Shown here: piece by piece, positions 14,620-25,700 of the stretch
Numbering within the stretch: the stretch's first letter is position 1
Layout of the letters: the number at the start of each line of letters is the position of its first letter
NCBI RefSeq assembly: GCF_000003605.2
Contig: NW_003155237.1
Location: forward strand, 1,469,455 to 1,508,382
Length of the DNA: 38,928 nt
Reading direction: 5' to 3'
Source of the DNA: Saccoglossus kowalevskii
Taxonomy: Eukaryota > Hemichordata > Enteropneusta > Harrimaniidae
Position numbers and translations under genes: made by a program
Notes under the pieces: generated by a model
Told to the model about the DNA's origin: nothing
Seen by the model: only the letters and a program-made list of their open reading frames with translations
Database searches by the model: none

Positions 14620-17056
14620 TATACTATTAAATAGTCAGGATATACATATAAATAGATGAATAAGCAATGCTTATATGCACGCAGAGACACAAGAGAATGT
14701 TAGTCTCTCAGGGGGACTTTTAGAAAATGGGAAATTTATAAAAATGCTTCAGAAGGGTTTTTATAAAATGACACATGAAATATGATCAGTGTGAGAGGCT
14801 TACATAAATCCTTTTTTTTAACCTTATCATACTGTATTACTTGGCTCTCTATCTTAACAACAGCTGCAAACTGTTTCAAAAATCATCTGCAAAAGTTATT
14901 ATTATAATGTTCTAATACTTTTTTCAGATTTCTAATTCACACGTCAATAAAAAAAAAAATATTCAAGTCTTTCAATATGTGGGCACGTTACAATTCCAGA
15001 CATTATTGTGTACTTATCCACACGAAACGAACATTTGTCTCCCTGTCACAAACATGATTTTTTTTCTCCCCCTCTGTTGAATGACAGCTGTGTATACAAA
15101 AGTGTTTCTTCACAAGAAAAATGAGTTATTTTCACTACTGCAATAAATGCATTAATCTTCATTGGGTATTTAAAATTTACTATTTTTGAAATTTTTATCA
15201 TATTCACAGTGCTTAAAATTTTTCATTTGAAAAATAAGTTTCTGGATTCAATCAGAAAAAGATGATAAAAATAAAGTCTAGTGAATAATTAATATGTTTA
15301 CAATACTTTAACTTGATAATGAATTTTAATTTTAATTATTGTCTCAAACATTATACTAGTAATTTACCAAGGTCTCTTTACTTTTATGATAATACAAAAA
15401 CAGTTTGCAATATAAGCATACTAATTCCTGAGTGGATATATTCCACACAGTCAAAAAGCTACTAATATTAAACTTTCATGGCCTGTCTTTTTGTTGAACA
15501 TAAAATGAATGGGTGAACGCCTTTTAATAAAGCCTCATTTTATTGATTTATGCATGTAGACCATAGAAAAAAAACTACATGCATTTTCTATTTCTATTGT
15601 AGTCACTGTGTACACACATAACTGCAACATTGACCAACAAGATAACAGCAAATTTAAAATCCTTTATGCATTAAAATAACAATAAATATATCGATGCAAA
15701 TTCACTTCAAATAATGGATATAATAAACCAGACAAAGTGAATATGCAAAGTAATTGAATAATAATGGCATTACAAGAACTGAAGTGTCAGTGTATGATTT
15801 ATCTAGTATCAGCCACCGCCATCTGGCATATACATTTTTAGGTGTTACATCAATCTCTATCATATGCAGTATATTTGCTAAATCACAATACAGTTAAGAT
15901 CACAGACAGTATGGTCTAATGGTTAAAAGCTTATTTATTACTTCACAGGAAAAGTGTGCTGTTGACCCCCCCCCCCCCCTTCCCCTCCCCTCCCCTCTTT
16001 CTCATTAGTCATGAATCATGGTTCCACAATATTAATTGTAAAACTATCTTTGTGTTCATGTTAGTTTAAAATAGAGTTTACAATAACTATTTATGGTATT
16101 ATTATTATATTATGCAGTATGGAAAATATTGTTCTACCACCAGCGTTGACGTCACTACTACCACAAACTCCTCTAATTCTCAGAATGATTCCAGCTGCAG
16201 GATTTTCCTGTTCAAGACTTGGACATGATTGCATTGGGGATGGTTTACCTTGCATAGAGAGCAAAGTTCAAGACAAACTGTTATACTGGCAATGAACTGG
16301 AATGTTTAAGGTAATCAAACCCATTGCAGTGATGTGTGCTCAGTGGTATCATATACATCCACAACAGAAGCCTTTCTATACAACTCTCGCCTTTTATCCC
16401 CCCAGTTTATATTTCAATGTTTTTTTGAAAGAGGGGTATTGTATCCATCAACACATGCCTATGTGTACTGCGTAGTAAAGCACTTAATAACCGATGTGTA
16501 AGCATATTACACCCTATCCCAAAATATATTACATTTTGATGTGAAACTAGTATACAAGTATTACCATTGCGCCCCTCCCCCAACGGTACCTGTAGAACCG
16601 CCACACGTGTATATGCGTGATTAATGGACCCCAGCCAATGAGGTATAGTGCACATGCCAATAAGTCATCATTGCTATTAAATATAATTTAATAACTTCAA
16701 AATGGTACCTATGCTGTCTGAATATTAATGCTGACCCACTGAACAAAGAAAAATATAAAATTTCACATTTAATAATACAAAATTTATGAACTGATCAAGG
16801 CAGCTTATTAAAAAGATGCAGTGATATCGTTGCATGCATCATGTCTGCTAAATTTATATTCATTCTGTGGATGTTGCAGGATTCTTTTATCTACACTGAG
16901 CCGGAAACATCCAGTATTCAGCTCATGCAACAGGAATAGGTCCTTTCATACTTGTGTATTGTATAGAAATTGTGAAGAAAAAAAATATCGTTCCTAAATA
17001 TGACATACTTCACACACTCTTCACCTCCTTATTAAAATATCATAAAAATAACTCAC
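14620..17056. other. Kindlin intron 1, proximal part
   Basis: Holds the quadruplex tract at 15966-15996 and a CRE palindrome at 16147-16154 inside a slightly GC-richer patch (16135-16290). No exon supported. Confidence 0.5.
15966..15996 (-). other. G-quadruplex-forming tract in kindlin intron 1 (sense strand)
   Basis: The plus strand has a 14-C run then TTCCCCTCCCCTCCCC. On the minus strand, which is the kindlin sense strand, this gives three GGGG runs and a long G run separated by 1-2 nt loops, a strong quadruplex pattern. It is about 1.1 kb into the intron. Confidence 0.75.
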
Positions 17057-17213
17057 CCATATCTTCAACGAGCTGTAACATAAGACCACCTATATGCATG
17101 TCACCTTTTACTCGGAGCATTCTTTCACACTGCAAATCTGTCACATATATAGAGAGTTCCCACGACCCATCGGCATATTTACCGTCCGGTAATTTGAACA
17201 TGTGATGTTCCAT
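17057..17213 (-). CDS. fermt: Kindlin (fermitin family) first coding exon
   Basis: 157 nt from ATG (17213) to a GTGAGT donor (17056-17051), phase 1. It encodes 52 residues whose LPDGKYADGSWELSIYVTDL and MHIGGLMLQLVED match the N-terminal F0 domain of kindlins (MPDGCYADGTWELSVHVTDL and VHIGGVMLKLVE in kindlin-2). Kindlins are cytoplasmic FERM/PH adaptors that bind integrin beta tails and co-activate integrins with talin. An open frame runs further upstream, but this ATG gives the usual family N-terminus. No later kindlin exon was found to position 1, so intron 1 must exceed 17 kb. Confidence 0.93.
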
Positions 17214-17435
17214 TTTGAATTTTACAATATTAAATGTTGACGCTATAAAGTGCGCTGGTTTCGTCGAGAGTAACAACCGGGTGTAGTTAATCTACAGCCG
17301 GGAGGACGACTGTGTCATTCATATATTCAAGCGATAAGTCGAGAAGCGTATTTTTTTGGAAGAAATGACAGGGTGGCGGAGATATCGAATTCACCGCCGT
17401 ATCGTTCTTCAAAGTCCCACGATCGGGATAGAGCG
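17214..17435. promoter_or_regulatory. CpG-rich bidirectional promoter between kindlin and the plus-strand gene
   Basis: 222 bp separate the two opposed start codons. The stretch is visibly enriched in CG dinucleotides (for example around 17241-17410) compared with flanking AT-rich, CpG-poor sequence, as expected for a shared housekeeping-type promoter. No TATA box stands out. Confidence 0.6.
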
Positions 17436-17630
17436 ATGTGTACCTTAGAACTTACAGAAGATCCGAAGAGCACAAAGGCACTGTTGCGTTTCGTCAAAGA
17501 ACTGTCGGTCGACACTGAAAAAAAAGACCGACTGACCCACTTGTTCAGCCTGATACGTAACACTATATCACTAACCCCTGTAAAAACAGCGCTACTCTGG
17601 GAAATAAATCCAACGACAGTAAAACCGTAT
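17436..17630 (+). CDS. Unidentified gene, first coding exon, divergent from kindlin
   Basis: An open frame of 65 codons from ATG 17436 to a good donor (GTAAGT at 17631-17636, phase 0). The product begins MCTLELTEDPKSTKALL and later reads KKDRLTHLFSLIRNTI. It is rich in Leu and charged residues and probably alpha-helical; I do not recognise the family. Its higher CpG content resembles kindlin exon 1 and contrasts with the surrounding AT-rich DNA. If the donor is not used, the frame ends at a TAG at 17670. An overlapping short frame from ATG 17365 precedes it. Later exons were not identified. Confidence 0.5.
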
Positions 17631-19299
17631 GTAAGTTCAACTATATTGCGTCCAACGTCGACAGCGGATTAGTGAAACTGTCACTGCACTCCACTCTTAT
17701 GTTGACGTCCCACACTGCCGTTCACGCATGCAGGAAGAGAATCCGGCGATCAATCGATAGTCGTACAGTCTGATTTCTAGACCACTCACACCATGGCGGA
17801 AGTCTGTTTCAGTTCCACGTTATAGTGTTGGTGTCATGCACAGAAGAATGCCTTCGTCAGACAGTCAAGGAAGGCTTTGGGTCAACCATCAAACATCGCC
17901 CACAATCGTGCATTACTCAAACACTGTATAACCTTTTTTGGCAATGCCCATTAATGTCACACAGTTCGTGTGAGAAGGACTCTGATTGGTTAGACTGCCA
18001 ATCACAAATGAACGATGAAACTAGAATTTCTGCTGAAATTTGAACGATTGTGTGGTTCTTGAAATACTGTGATGAAGTGTGACAAATAAAGCCACACGAT
18101 TATTACAAAACGGTAAATTGAAAAACAAAAATACTATTTTGTGAACAGGAGTGACTGGAAAAACTCTTTGCTAATATCAACCAATGAACGCCGTCGTTAC
18201 TATAAATCTTGTTGTTTGCTTGGAAGAGTATTTCCTCGTGTAAATCATAAACTAAGTACATTCCTCCCACAGAGGGCGCTCTTTATGGTAAAAAAGTTAT
18301 TCCTGGAAGTTGATGGTGGCGCAAGAACGTCACTTTAAAACGTCACCGTCAACTTTTTACATATTCCCAAACAAAAACGCAATGTTCACAATCGGTCTAT
18401 TTTATTTTCATAAAATACGTTGATTCTAGTTTTAGAAAAATTAAAGCAATAATATCAAATGTGTGTATCTGGTTTGCAATGATTGTGTGGTGGCAAAATC
18501 AGTTTCATAATAGCATTTCAGATAAAAACATTTTATAAATTTAAAATGATGGTTGAAAATAAGATCAATCACAATGATAGCACTTGTATACTTGTATGCC
18601 AGTTAATCAGTGATCGGCTGAACGAAAAACACAAAGACTCATGCGGAACAGGCAAATGTGAAGTGCAAGGGTCACTGAGGTAAATGTTATTTTTAAATAT
18701 TTTATAAATTTTCCATAAAAGACCTTTTATGCCTTCATAAAAAAAGAGTGAAAACAAATTTTCATAGGCATTCTTTTAAAAATTAATAAACTTTATAATG
18801 TAACACGACAATCTGGCCGATTAACAGAAGTACATTTCATATGCATCCCTATTTAGGAATCCTGTATTTTTTTAAGAATGGTAGTGGTCATAACGCCGTT
18901 GCCTGTTTGATATGGGCCCATAGAAATGTACATGTGGTAACACACACACATTTGTGTGCAATCCAATTAAATTAAGCACCTAGTTTGGCCTTTATTTTTT
19001 TTCCTTTCAATTTAAATATGTATTTAACTATTTTTATATAATTTATTTAATTTTATTTCATTATATATTTGCTGGCAGTTTTTTTACAGCCATTCTTAGA
19101 ATGTCAGTCAGTTACCAAAATGACTCGCAACTTATGCACCTGTATGATGTCATACTTTACCCATAATCCTTTGCTGAAAAATCAAGATGGACTACATAAA
19201 CTAATGAAAAGATGAATACTAGTATCTAGAGAATGAAAAGTGACATTAAAAAAAAAACCTGTAAATTGCATTTCCTTACATTTTCCAAGCTCTTTCATC
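17631..19299. other. Intron or 3' part of the plus-strand gene, no further exon recognised
   Basis: CpG-richer until about 18340, then AT-rich. AATAAA occurs at 18085-18090 and could end a short unspliced form of the plus-strand transcript. The CTCF-like motif lies here. Confidence 0.4.
18266..18279 (+). promoter_or_regulatory. CTCF-like motif
   Basis: CCCACAGAGGGCGC matches the core CTCF consensus at 12 of 14 positions by eye. It lies between the kindlin-side promoter and the Rel gene. It is a single motif in CpG-poor DNA; binding is inference. Confidence 0.3.
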
Positions 19300-19533
19300 T
19301 GGAAGTATTATGTTGTTAGCCCTGACTTCACTGCTATTCAGCCATCTTGAATCAAATCATGAAACAAATTCAGGTGCCTATGTCCAATATAATATCTGAT
19401 GTGTGTGTGTCGTTTGAACTTCATCAACCCAAGCCTGTGAGAGATATTGCTGTATCAAGACTGATGGAAGTACAGAGGTTAATCCATAAGTCCAGTTTTG
19501 GACTTCGTTTGAACGGGAACTAATAAAGTATAT
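19300..19533 (+). mobile_element. Short member of the pearl/Helentron-like family
   Basis: It contains AGCCATCTTGAATCAAATCA and ends TTTTGGACTTCGTTTGAACG followed by GGAACTAAT, the same 3' end as the larger element ending near 28012. The left boundary is uncertain. Confidence 0.6.
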
Positions 19534-20722
19534 AAAATTTAAAAAAGTACACGCCATACAATATATCAGATTGATTAATTAATCACAATGACAATTTTTA
19601 GTATTCAATTTTTGTATTTACAGAGAATTGTTCGTGAAATGCACTGTGACACATCTTGATGACCCCAGTAAATATTTACCCCAAAATTGCGTGATTAACG
19701 CAGACTATTCTGTGAATTATATTTTGATTTATGTTGAAATTTATGTCATGATGGTTACAAACTCAATGAAAATAACTTAATTTATCAAAAAACTGGGTAT
19801 AATTTTCAAAGCGGGAACAGGGGTGTTTGTGGAGGATTCACTAGTCTTTCAGTTAAGTAAAGATGTGTGAGGCAAAGGTCTAACATCCTATCGCATTTTA
19901 GAGCAAGTCATGATTCGGTATAGCAACCTTATATACTAAATAACTGTATGCTCTCTAATTAAACTTGAAACATGGTACATTTAGGGGGAAATGATACCTG
20001 AATATGCTGTCAAAGCATGAAATTTTATTCCATGTATAACCTCGTTTCTCATCTGCGCGAGACTTCGGTACTTTGATCATGATACTCCCACAAAAAAGCA
20101 ACTTGGGTTTGTTATGCGGGGAGCGAAAAAAAAAAATGAAGATAACAATTTCACTTTAAAAATTATGGTAAATTTGGAGAAAAAGATCTCAATTTATTAC
20201 ATTTACTAATGAAAAAGGAAATAAATAGAATAAATGCTGTGGTGTGTATAAATACCTTTAGTACACACTCTATATTAATCCCAAAGTTCCTTTTAGAATA
20301 CAAGAATAATTGCATAAAAGTTCCCAAATAGTATAGCAATATATATATAAACAAAATTTTGGCAAGAAAAAGTATTTACAAGCCAGGAAAAATATAATTG
20401 TCCCCTTTTGTTGCCAAAAACTATCTGGTTACTTAGCTAGCCCGAAAGAGTACCGGTATAGTGCCGACATCTGGTTCACATACCAGGGGTAATTAAAAGT
20501 ACAAATTATTTTAGCACAATTTTTCAATTACATCTTGAAAATTGTACATGATAGTCACACTCAAATTGAGTTATTGTAACCACAAGAAACAATGATTTAA
20601 GACAAAAACAAGAACAATGAGGACAAACATTTCACTCTTGTACTTTCCTTCATCTAATGGTACGGGCAAAGTGAAAACAAAAGTGATTATATTCCACATT
20701 CTTAGTTTTCATGTTCTTTTTT
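19534..20722. other. Intergenic or intronic, nothing recognised
   Basis: AT-rich sequence without supported genes or clear repeats. Confidence 0.4.
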
Positions 20723-20747
20723 CTGAACTGAACTGAACTGAACTGAA
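20723..20747. repeat. CTGAA microsatellite, 5 copies
   Basis: Five perfect CTGAA units in a row, directly beside a dispersed repeat (20746-20832). Confidence 0.95.
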
Positions 20748-20832
20748 ATTATATATTGGTTGATATTATTTAAAAGTTTGAAAAAGATTTAGCCGAGTGA
20801 CCCTGGCCACAATAAGTGTTAACGACAATGAC
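20746..20832 (+). repeat. Dispersed repeat, copy A (inverted partner at 24588-24676)
   Basis: Includes TATATTGGTTGATATTATTT, CCCTGGCCACAATAA and GACAATGAC. Its reverse complement is found at 24588-24676 at roughly 80% identity by eye. Family unknown. Confidence 0.75.
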
Positions 20833-20953
20833 AACGTTGACGACAACAAATATCTTAACTACTATACCTATGGCCAAGGTAAAAATGGGAATACCAGAAA
20901 AAGACATGCATGGAAGGCAGCATAGAGTAGAAGTTGAACAAGAAAAGACAGAC

Positions 20954-21170
20954 TGATCAGATATTTGCTGCTGAAGGTCTGCCACCCTATGATTTATGAA
21001 TGGTCAATGATCAGATATTTGCTGTTGAAGGTCTGCCACCCTATGATTTATGAATGGTCAATGATCAGATATTTGCTGTTGAAGGTCTGCCACCCTATGA
21101 TTTATGAATGGTCAATGATCAGATATTTGCTGTTGAAGGTCTGCCACCCTACAAACTATGAATAGTCAAT
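20954..21170. repeat. 54-bp minisatellite, 4 copies
   Basis: Units start at 20954, 21008, 21062 and 21116. Each contains TGATCAGATATTTGCTG, GAAGGTCTGCCACCCTA and TTATGAATGGTCAA. Copies 1-3 are almost identical and copy 4 diverges at its end. As 54 is a multiple of three, it creates a repetitive open frame that is not a gene. Confidence 0.95.
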
Positions 21171-22269
21171 GACGGTATTCAAACATTCACTTTTTTCAAT
21201 GGTAGACAAAATGCAACAAGGGGTGGAAACTTTCAAAGCAAGATTTATTTACAGCCTAAGGTAAAATATTCTCTGAATTTTTACAAGAAAAAAAAAACAT
21301 ACTTAGCATAAAAATGCTTTAAAAATTGCAATTATACCAATATACGTACGTACATATGAATCCATCATAGGAATCATAGGTCAATCAACGACGTTAAAAT
21401 TTCTCATGACACACTAATGTTCACTTTTCAGACAAATAAAAGTGTTATTTAACTTCTCTTCTTTATCTTATCCGTCCTCTGCTCAAATCTCCACACTGCT
21501 CCAACTAGTGTATAATTAAAAGAGGTATCAATTGAGATAAAACTTCTAGCAGTCCCTGTCATGACAAAGAAATTGATGCTCTAATGCAAAAAGCTGTTGG
21601 TACTCGAGGAAACAGACAATACTTAGTACATTTGTATATTTATATACATGTTTCTATACCGGGGTATATACAGGTTTCCTGGCTCACTTATTAACAATGA
21701 AAAATACACTGCTATTAAAATTTTAAAACTTTTTCATCCTAGCTAGAGCAGATGAAAACTTACTTATTTAGCAGTCAGTTAGCCGCTGCCTAGAATCAAT
21801 CAAGTTACGAAAGATTGATAAATTCTGTGATAACTAGATGCCTTTCTATATTACTTTTTTATTTGTTAGCACAATCTTTTTAATTAGACAAAATACTGTG
21901 TTTACAGTAATGGGTTAAACAAATACTGCGTCTGTAGGCAGATTTTCAGTTTATGTTTCTTGATGAGTTGTACTTGTATGGTTTACCTACAGATGTAAAA
22001 AGCAGTAATTAGTTTTAAAAGAAAGTAAATGAAATTAAAAATTACAACACTGGTGGAATGCAAACAGCTAATTTGCATAGAAATAAATAGTTCTATCCTC
22101 ATTTGCATTAAATGAACTTTCCAGAAAACTGAAACACTCACTGCTCAAGGAAAGAGTGATAAAATCAAAGCAGGGAAGTTTAAATAACTGGCACACATCA
22201 CAGATATATATACAATTTGTTTTTTTTTTCATTGTTTTCTGTTGTCAACTGATTTGTGAATTAAATCAA
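21171..22269 (-). other. Rel 3' UTR and flank
   Basis: Non-coding, AT-rich, following the Rel stop codon. It contains the candidate polyadenylation hexamers and a T9 run at 22220. Confidence 0.5.
21858..21884 (-). terminator. candidate Rel polyadenylation signals
   Basis: Read on the minus strand, ATTAAA (21884-21879) and AATAAA (21863-21858) lie about 390-410 nt after the Rel stop codon. Such hexamers are frequent in AT-rich DNA, so this is only a plausible 3' end. Confidence 0.3.
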
Positions 22270-22757
22270 TTACTGCAAATATTCTTCCATATTTTCAACG
22301 GCAATGTCACCAGTGTTTAAAGTGGAGAAAAGGTCAGGATCATCATCGCCTATAACAGCAGGAGTTGACAGTTCTACACTATTACAGTATGGTAACGATA
22401 AAGAATCATTGACGCTTTCAGGCACCATTACATTTGAGTTTCCTAGTGCAGCTAACAGAGTTTCGTGAATACCCAGATCCTCTTCAGTCATATTATACGT
22501 TGGTTGAAGTAGTTCGCTAAACTCTAAATCATTCATGTGTGCGTTATTGGTGGCAGCCGCCACAGCGCTACTCTGCTCATGATATACTGTTGTTGTACTC
22601 GTTGTTGCAGCTGGCTGTGTAAAAGGTGCAACAAACGTGTTGCCAAAATTTGTGCTTGAAACTGTGCTAAATGATAGAGAGGACGCTGACTGTGACGGCA
22701 CTTGATATGCTGCTGCTTCTGCTGCTGTATTTCCAACACACTGGGACCGGGAACCAT
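22270..22757 (-). CDS. rel: Rel coding exon 12: activation domain and stop
   Basis: 488 nt coding residues 421-581 and TAA (22272-22270). It is Ala/Ser/Thr-rich first, then acidic with hydrophobic clusters ([42 protein letters not shown]), the composition expected of a transactivation domain. The acceptor is TTTCTCAG after a run of T. The two reading frames here overlap; this one is chosen because it joins exon 11 in phase. Confidence 0.9.
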
Positions 22758-25700
22758 CTGAGAAAAAAAAAAATTATATGTAACTACGGGAAGCGAATGT
22801 TTACGGGAAAAGTTTGAATATTGAGCAGTTTTGGAATGACATAAAATAAAACTTAATCACAAAGTTTATCAATAGTGTTATTCCAAATTAAAAAGGGAAA
22901 CTATATCCTTGCAAATTAAAACTAATACATGTATTGGTTTATAAAATATGTAAAAATAATGCAAGTTATTTTCAAACTATACTTTTATATGCACTGGAAA
23001 TAAAGAAGTTTCAAGTTTCAAGTTTGTGTTCCTGGGTCGTTTTGTTACTGAGCGTGCTCATGACACAAAGAGGGTTCAAGAGGTCATTTTCCTCAGTCTT
23101 CCACAAGTTGAATATATATGCTAGTATGTTCCCCGCGAAATATTTAACAAATGTACTTATTGATACTAAAATTATATATGTTATATTTTGTCTAATTTCG
23201 TTGTTTTCTATATTTTACAAAAATTTTGTTAACTTTCAAAGATAATGTGGATGACTACAATACAGAATGAACACAAAGCTGTAGCTTGTATAGTAAAATA
23301 TCATCCTAAAACTGCATATTTGGAGACGGGAAGTAAATCATTACAATTCACTTCCCCATTCACATGCTAGGTTGCTAAGCCAGGGAACTCAAAATCTATT
23401 CCACACTCAGTCTGTTTGATCAAAGGAACTAGGTCAAAATCAGACAAGGCAGATAAGCCAAGTACAAAAACAGGTTAGCAACACCGTATTTTGGTTACCA
23501 TGGAACAGTTCATCAAGATTATGTACCTGATTGTATGGAATAAGAAATTACATTACATTATTTTTTATGATTATTTTCACCAAATAAAATTAAATATAAT
23601 GTATAATCTTACTAGAGTTGGAAGGGATTTTTTTTACGGAATCAGTATTATTACTGTATGACAAGAAGAACTGAAATCTATACTGTACATACTTCCTAAC
23701 TGAAATTAAAGGGGAAGTAAGCTGTGATTTGTTTTTAGTTTATAATTGAATAAATAATAATTTCATTTTGATCTCAAGTTAACACTATTTTTAAAAAAGA
23801 TCAGCATATACAATGAGGCTGTCATTTTACTCCCATAATGCATCATAACAATCTTTCTGTGTTGTAAGACAAATAAATACAGTAATTTATTCAAAATTTG
23901 AATAATTTTTCAATTTTGCCTTCAATCAGACTCTGAGACAAAATCCTGACTCAAAAATTATAACAAAGATTGGACAAAATTTCACTTCTATCGGTCATAA
24001 TACTTTGAACTTTTAACCTTTGTCATTACCATCATGTTTCTGGTCCAACTTTTGAATCAGCAAATTTTGTAGAAAATATGAAACAAGCAACCTTATGGTC
24101 AAAATAGTTCTGCTATCTTTATGTTGCTAAGTAACAGTTACTGTAGTAAACAAAGCTTGAAAACTACCTACTTTCTTGCTTGATTTTTAACTTGTTTTTC
24201 AATCTTTCTTTTGCACCTAGTGGTTTCACATTACTAATGGCTCCACCAGAAGTACCTGGCATAATCAGAGGCTCATCTGCAATAACAAAAACAAGCACAT
24301 GTCCATGATATGTACAGAGAAATGTCACTCCAGACATGAGGAAGATGAGGCTTTAGGCAAGTCTTATAACCAATCCATCCATCCTACTGAACATGAAGAT
24401 AATACATGTATGTGTGACATATTACATAGATGCAAATTTGGAATGTGATCAACTCTGGTATGTCTCATCATATGAAATTTTTCAATACCATTTATTCTAG
24501 ACCTAACTTCTGGAAATTCAAGACTTATTTTTCGCCAAAATATATGGGGCTTGGAAATGACTTAAGAAAATATCTATTGTCAGAGTAGTCATTGTCCATA
24601 ACAATTATTGTGGCCAGGGTAACTCAGCTAAAACTTTTGTCAAACGTTGAAATAGTATCAACCAATATATAATCTCAGAAAAGTCAAGCTCCACGCTGTA
24701 TTTTGCATTTTGGCGATGTATTTGTCAAGGTCTTAAAAACATAAAAATAACAAGCATTGAGAATGCACAGTCACCATTTTATATCTAAGCCCAAATTCCA
24801 TCACAAGCAGAAATCCAGAATTGTGGGTACTGGTATATATTTGGCTAAACAGTGCTGTTGTGCAATCAGTTGTTCCTGGCAATGCACTATATAAAGGGTT
24901 TAGGAAATTTGCTTGAATCACTAAAAAATGTAACGTGCAACCAAAATCCATTATGTAGAATCATTGTACTGAGTTTGAACAAAATCATGGAAGCCATGTC
25001 TGAAAAACAGTCATGAAAAAATAACACAATCTATGGCGTTACCTATGAATATAATACTTTAATATGTGCAAACTTTCAACTGATTAATAATGTGCTATAT
25101 ACATTTGTAGAAATAACACTATGTTTCCCTCTAAAAGATCAGCATTTAGACATTCAGCTATAAAAAAATTTCAAAATCAAATCATTTGATTTGTGAGGCA
25201 GACGCTTTGGTCAAGCAATATACAAGAAACTGAAAAATCACCTATCAATAAATTGTCAAAATATTAGTGTTTATCAAATTACTTACTTTTAACAAACTGT
25301 TGTGAATTATCAAGATAACTGTCAAAATGCGCTACTTTCCGTTTCCTCTTTGCAGAGACACCTTGGACATCTGAAAAATACAAAATTTACAAACCTGTCT
25401 CATGAAGATTGAATGTTAACAAATACAAACAAACTTTAATACTATAAATATTTTAATTTAGGCGACAGAGTGAAAGACCTTATTTAGTTCTAAAACAGAC
25501 ATCACAAACTGAAAGTTTAGTGTGAAATTTGCTAACCTATTCATATACAAATGATAACCAACCAGAGAAGTTGAATATAGTATGATCAATTTTGGGGGTG
25601 GGGGAAGTCTGTCAAACTTTCTGATGAATATCCTGATTAGGATTTCTAAGGTCATTACATAAAACTACCAGAATTTACACCCACTTTATACAGACAAAAA

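Noticed and set aside
17214-17276. N-terminal extension of kindlin upstream of Met 17213
   Set aside because: The frame is open, but kindlins start just before the LPDG..YADG..WEL motif, so the downstream ATG fits the family.
17327-17563. Minus-strand 78-codon frame in the kindlin promoter region
   Set aside because: Antisense shadow of the plus-strand exon at 17436-17630.
20965-21165. Repetitive open frame (LLKVCHPMIYEWSMIRY units)
   Set aside because: Produced by a 54-bp minisatellite whose length is a multiple of three; no gene features.
22533-22757. Overlapping Gln/His-rich minus-strand frame in Rel exon 12
   Set aside because: Wrong phase relative to exon 11; the other frame runs in phase to a natural acidic tail.
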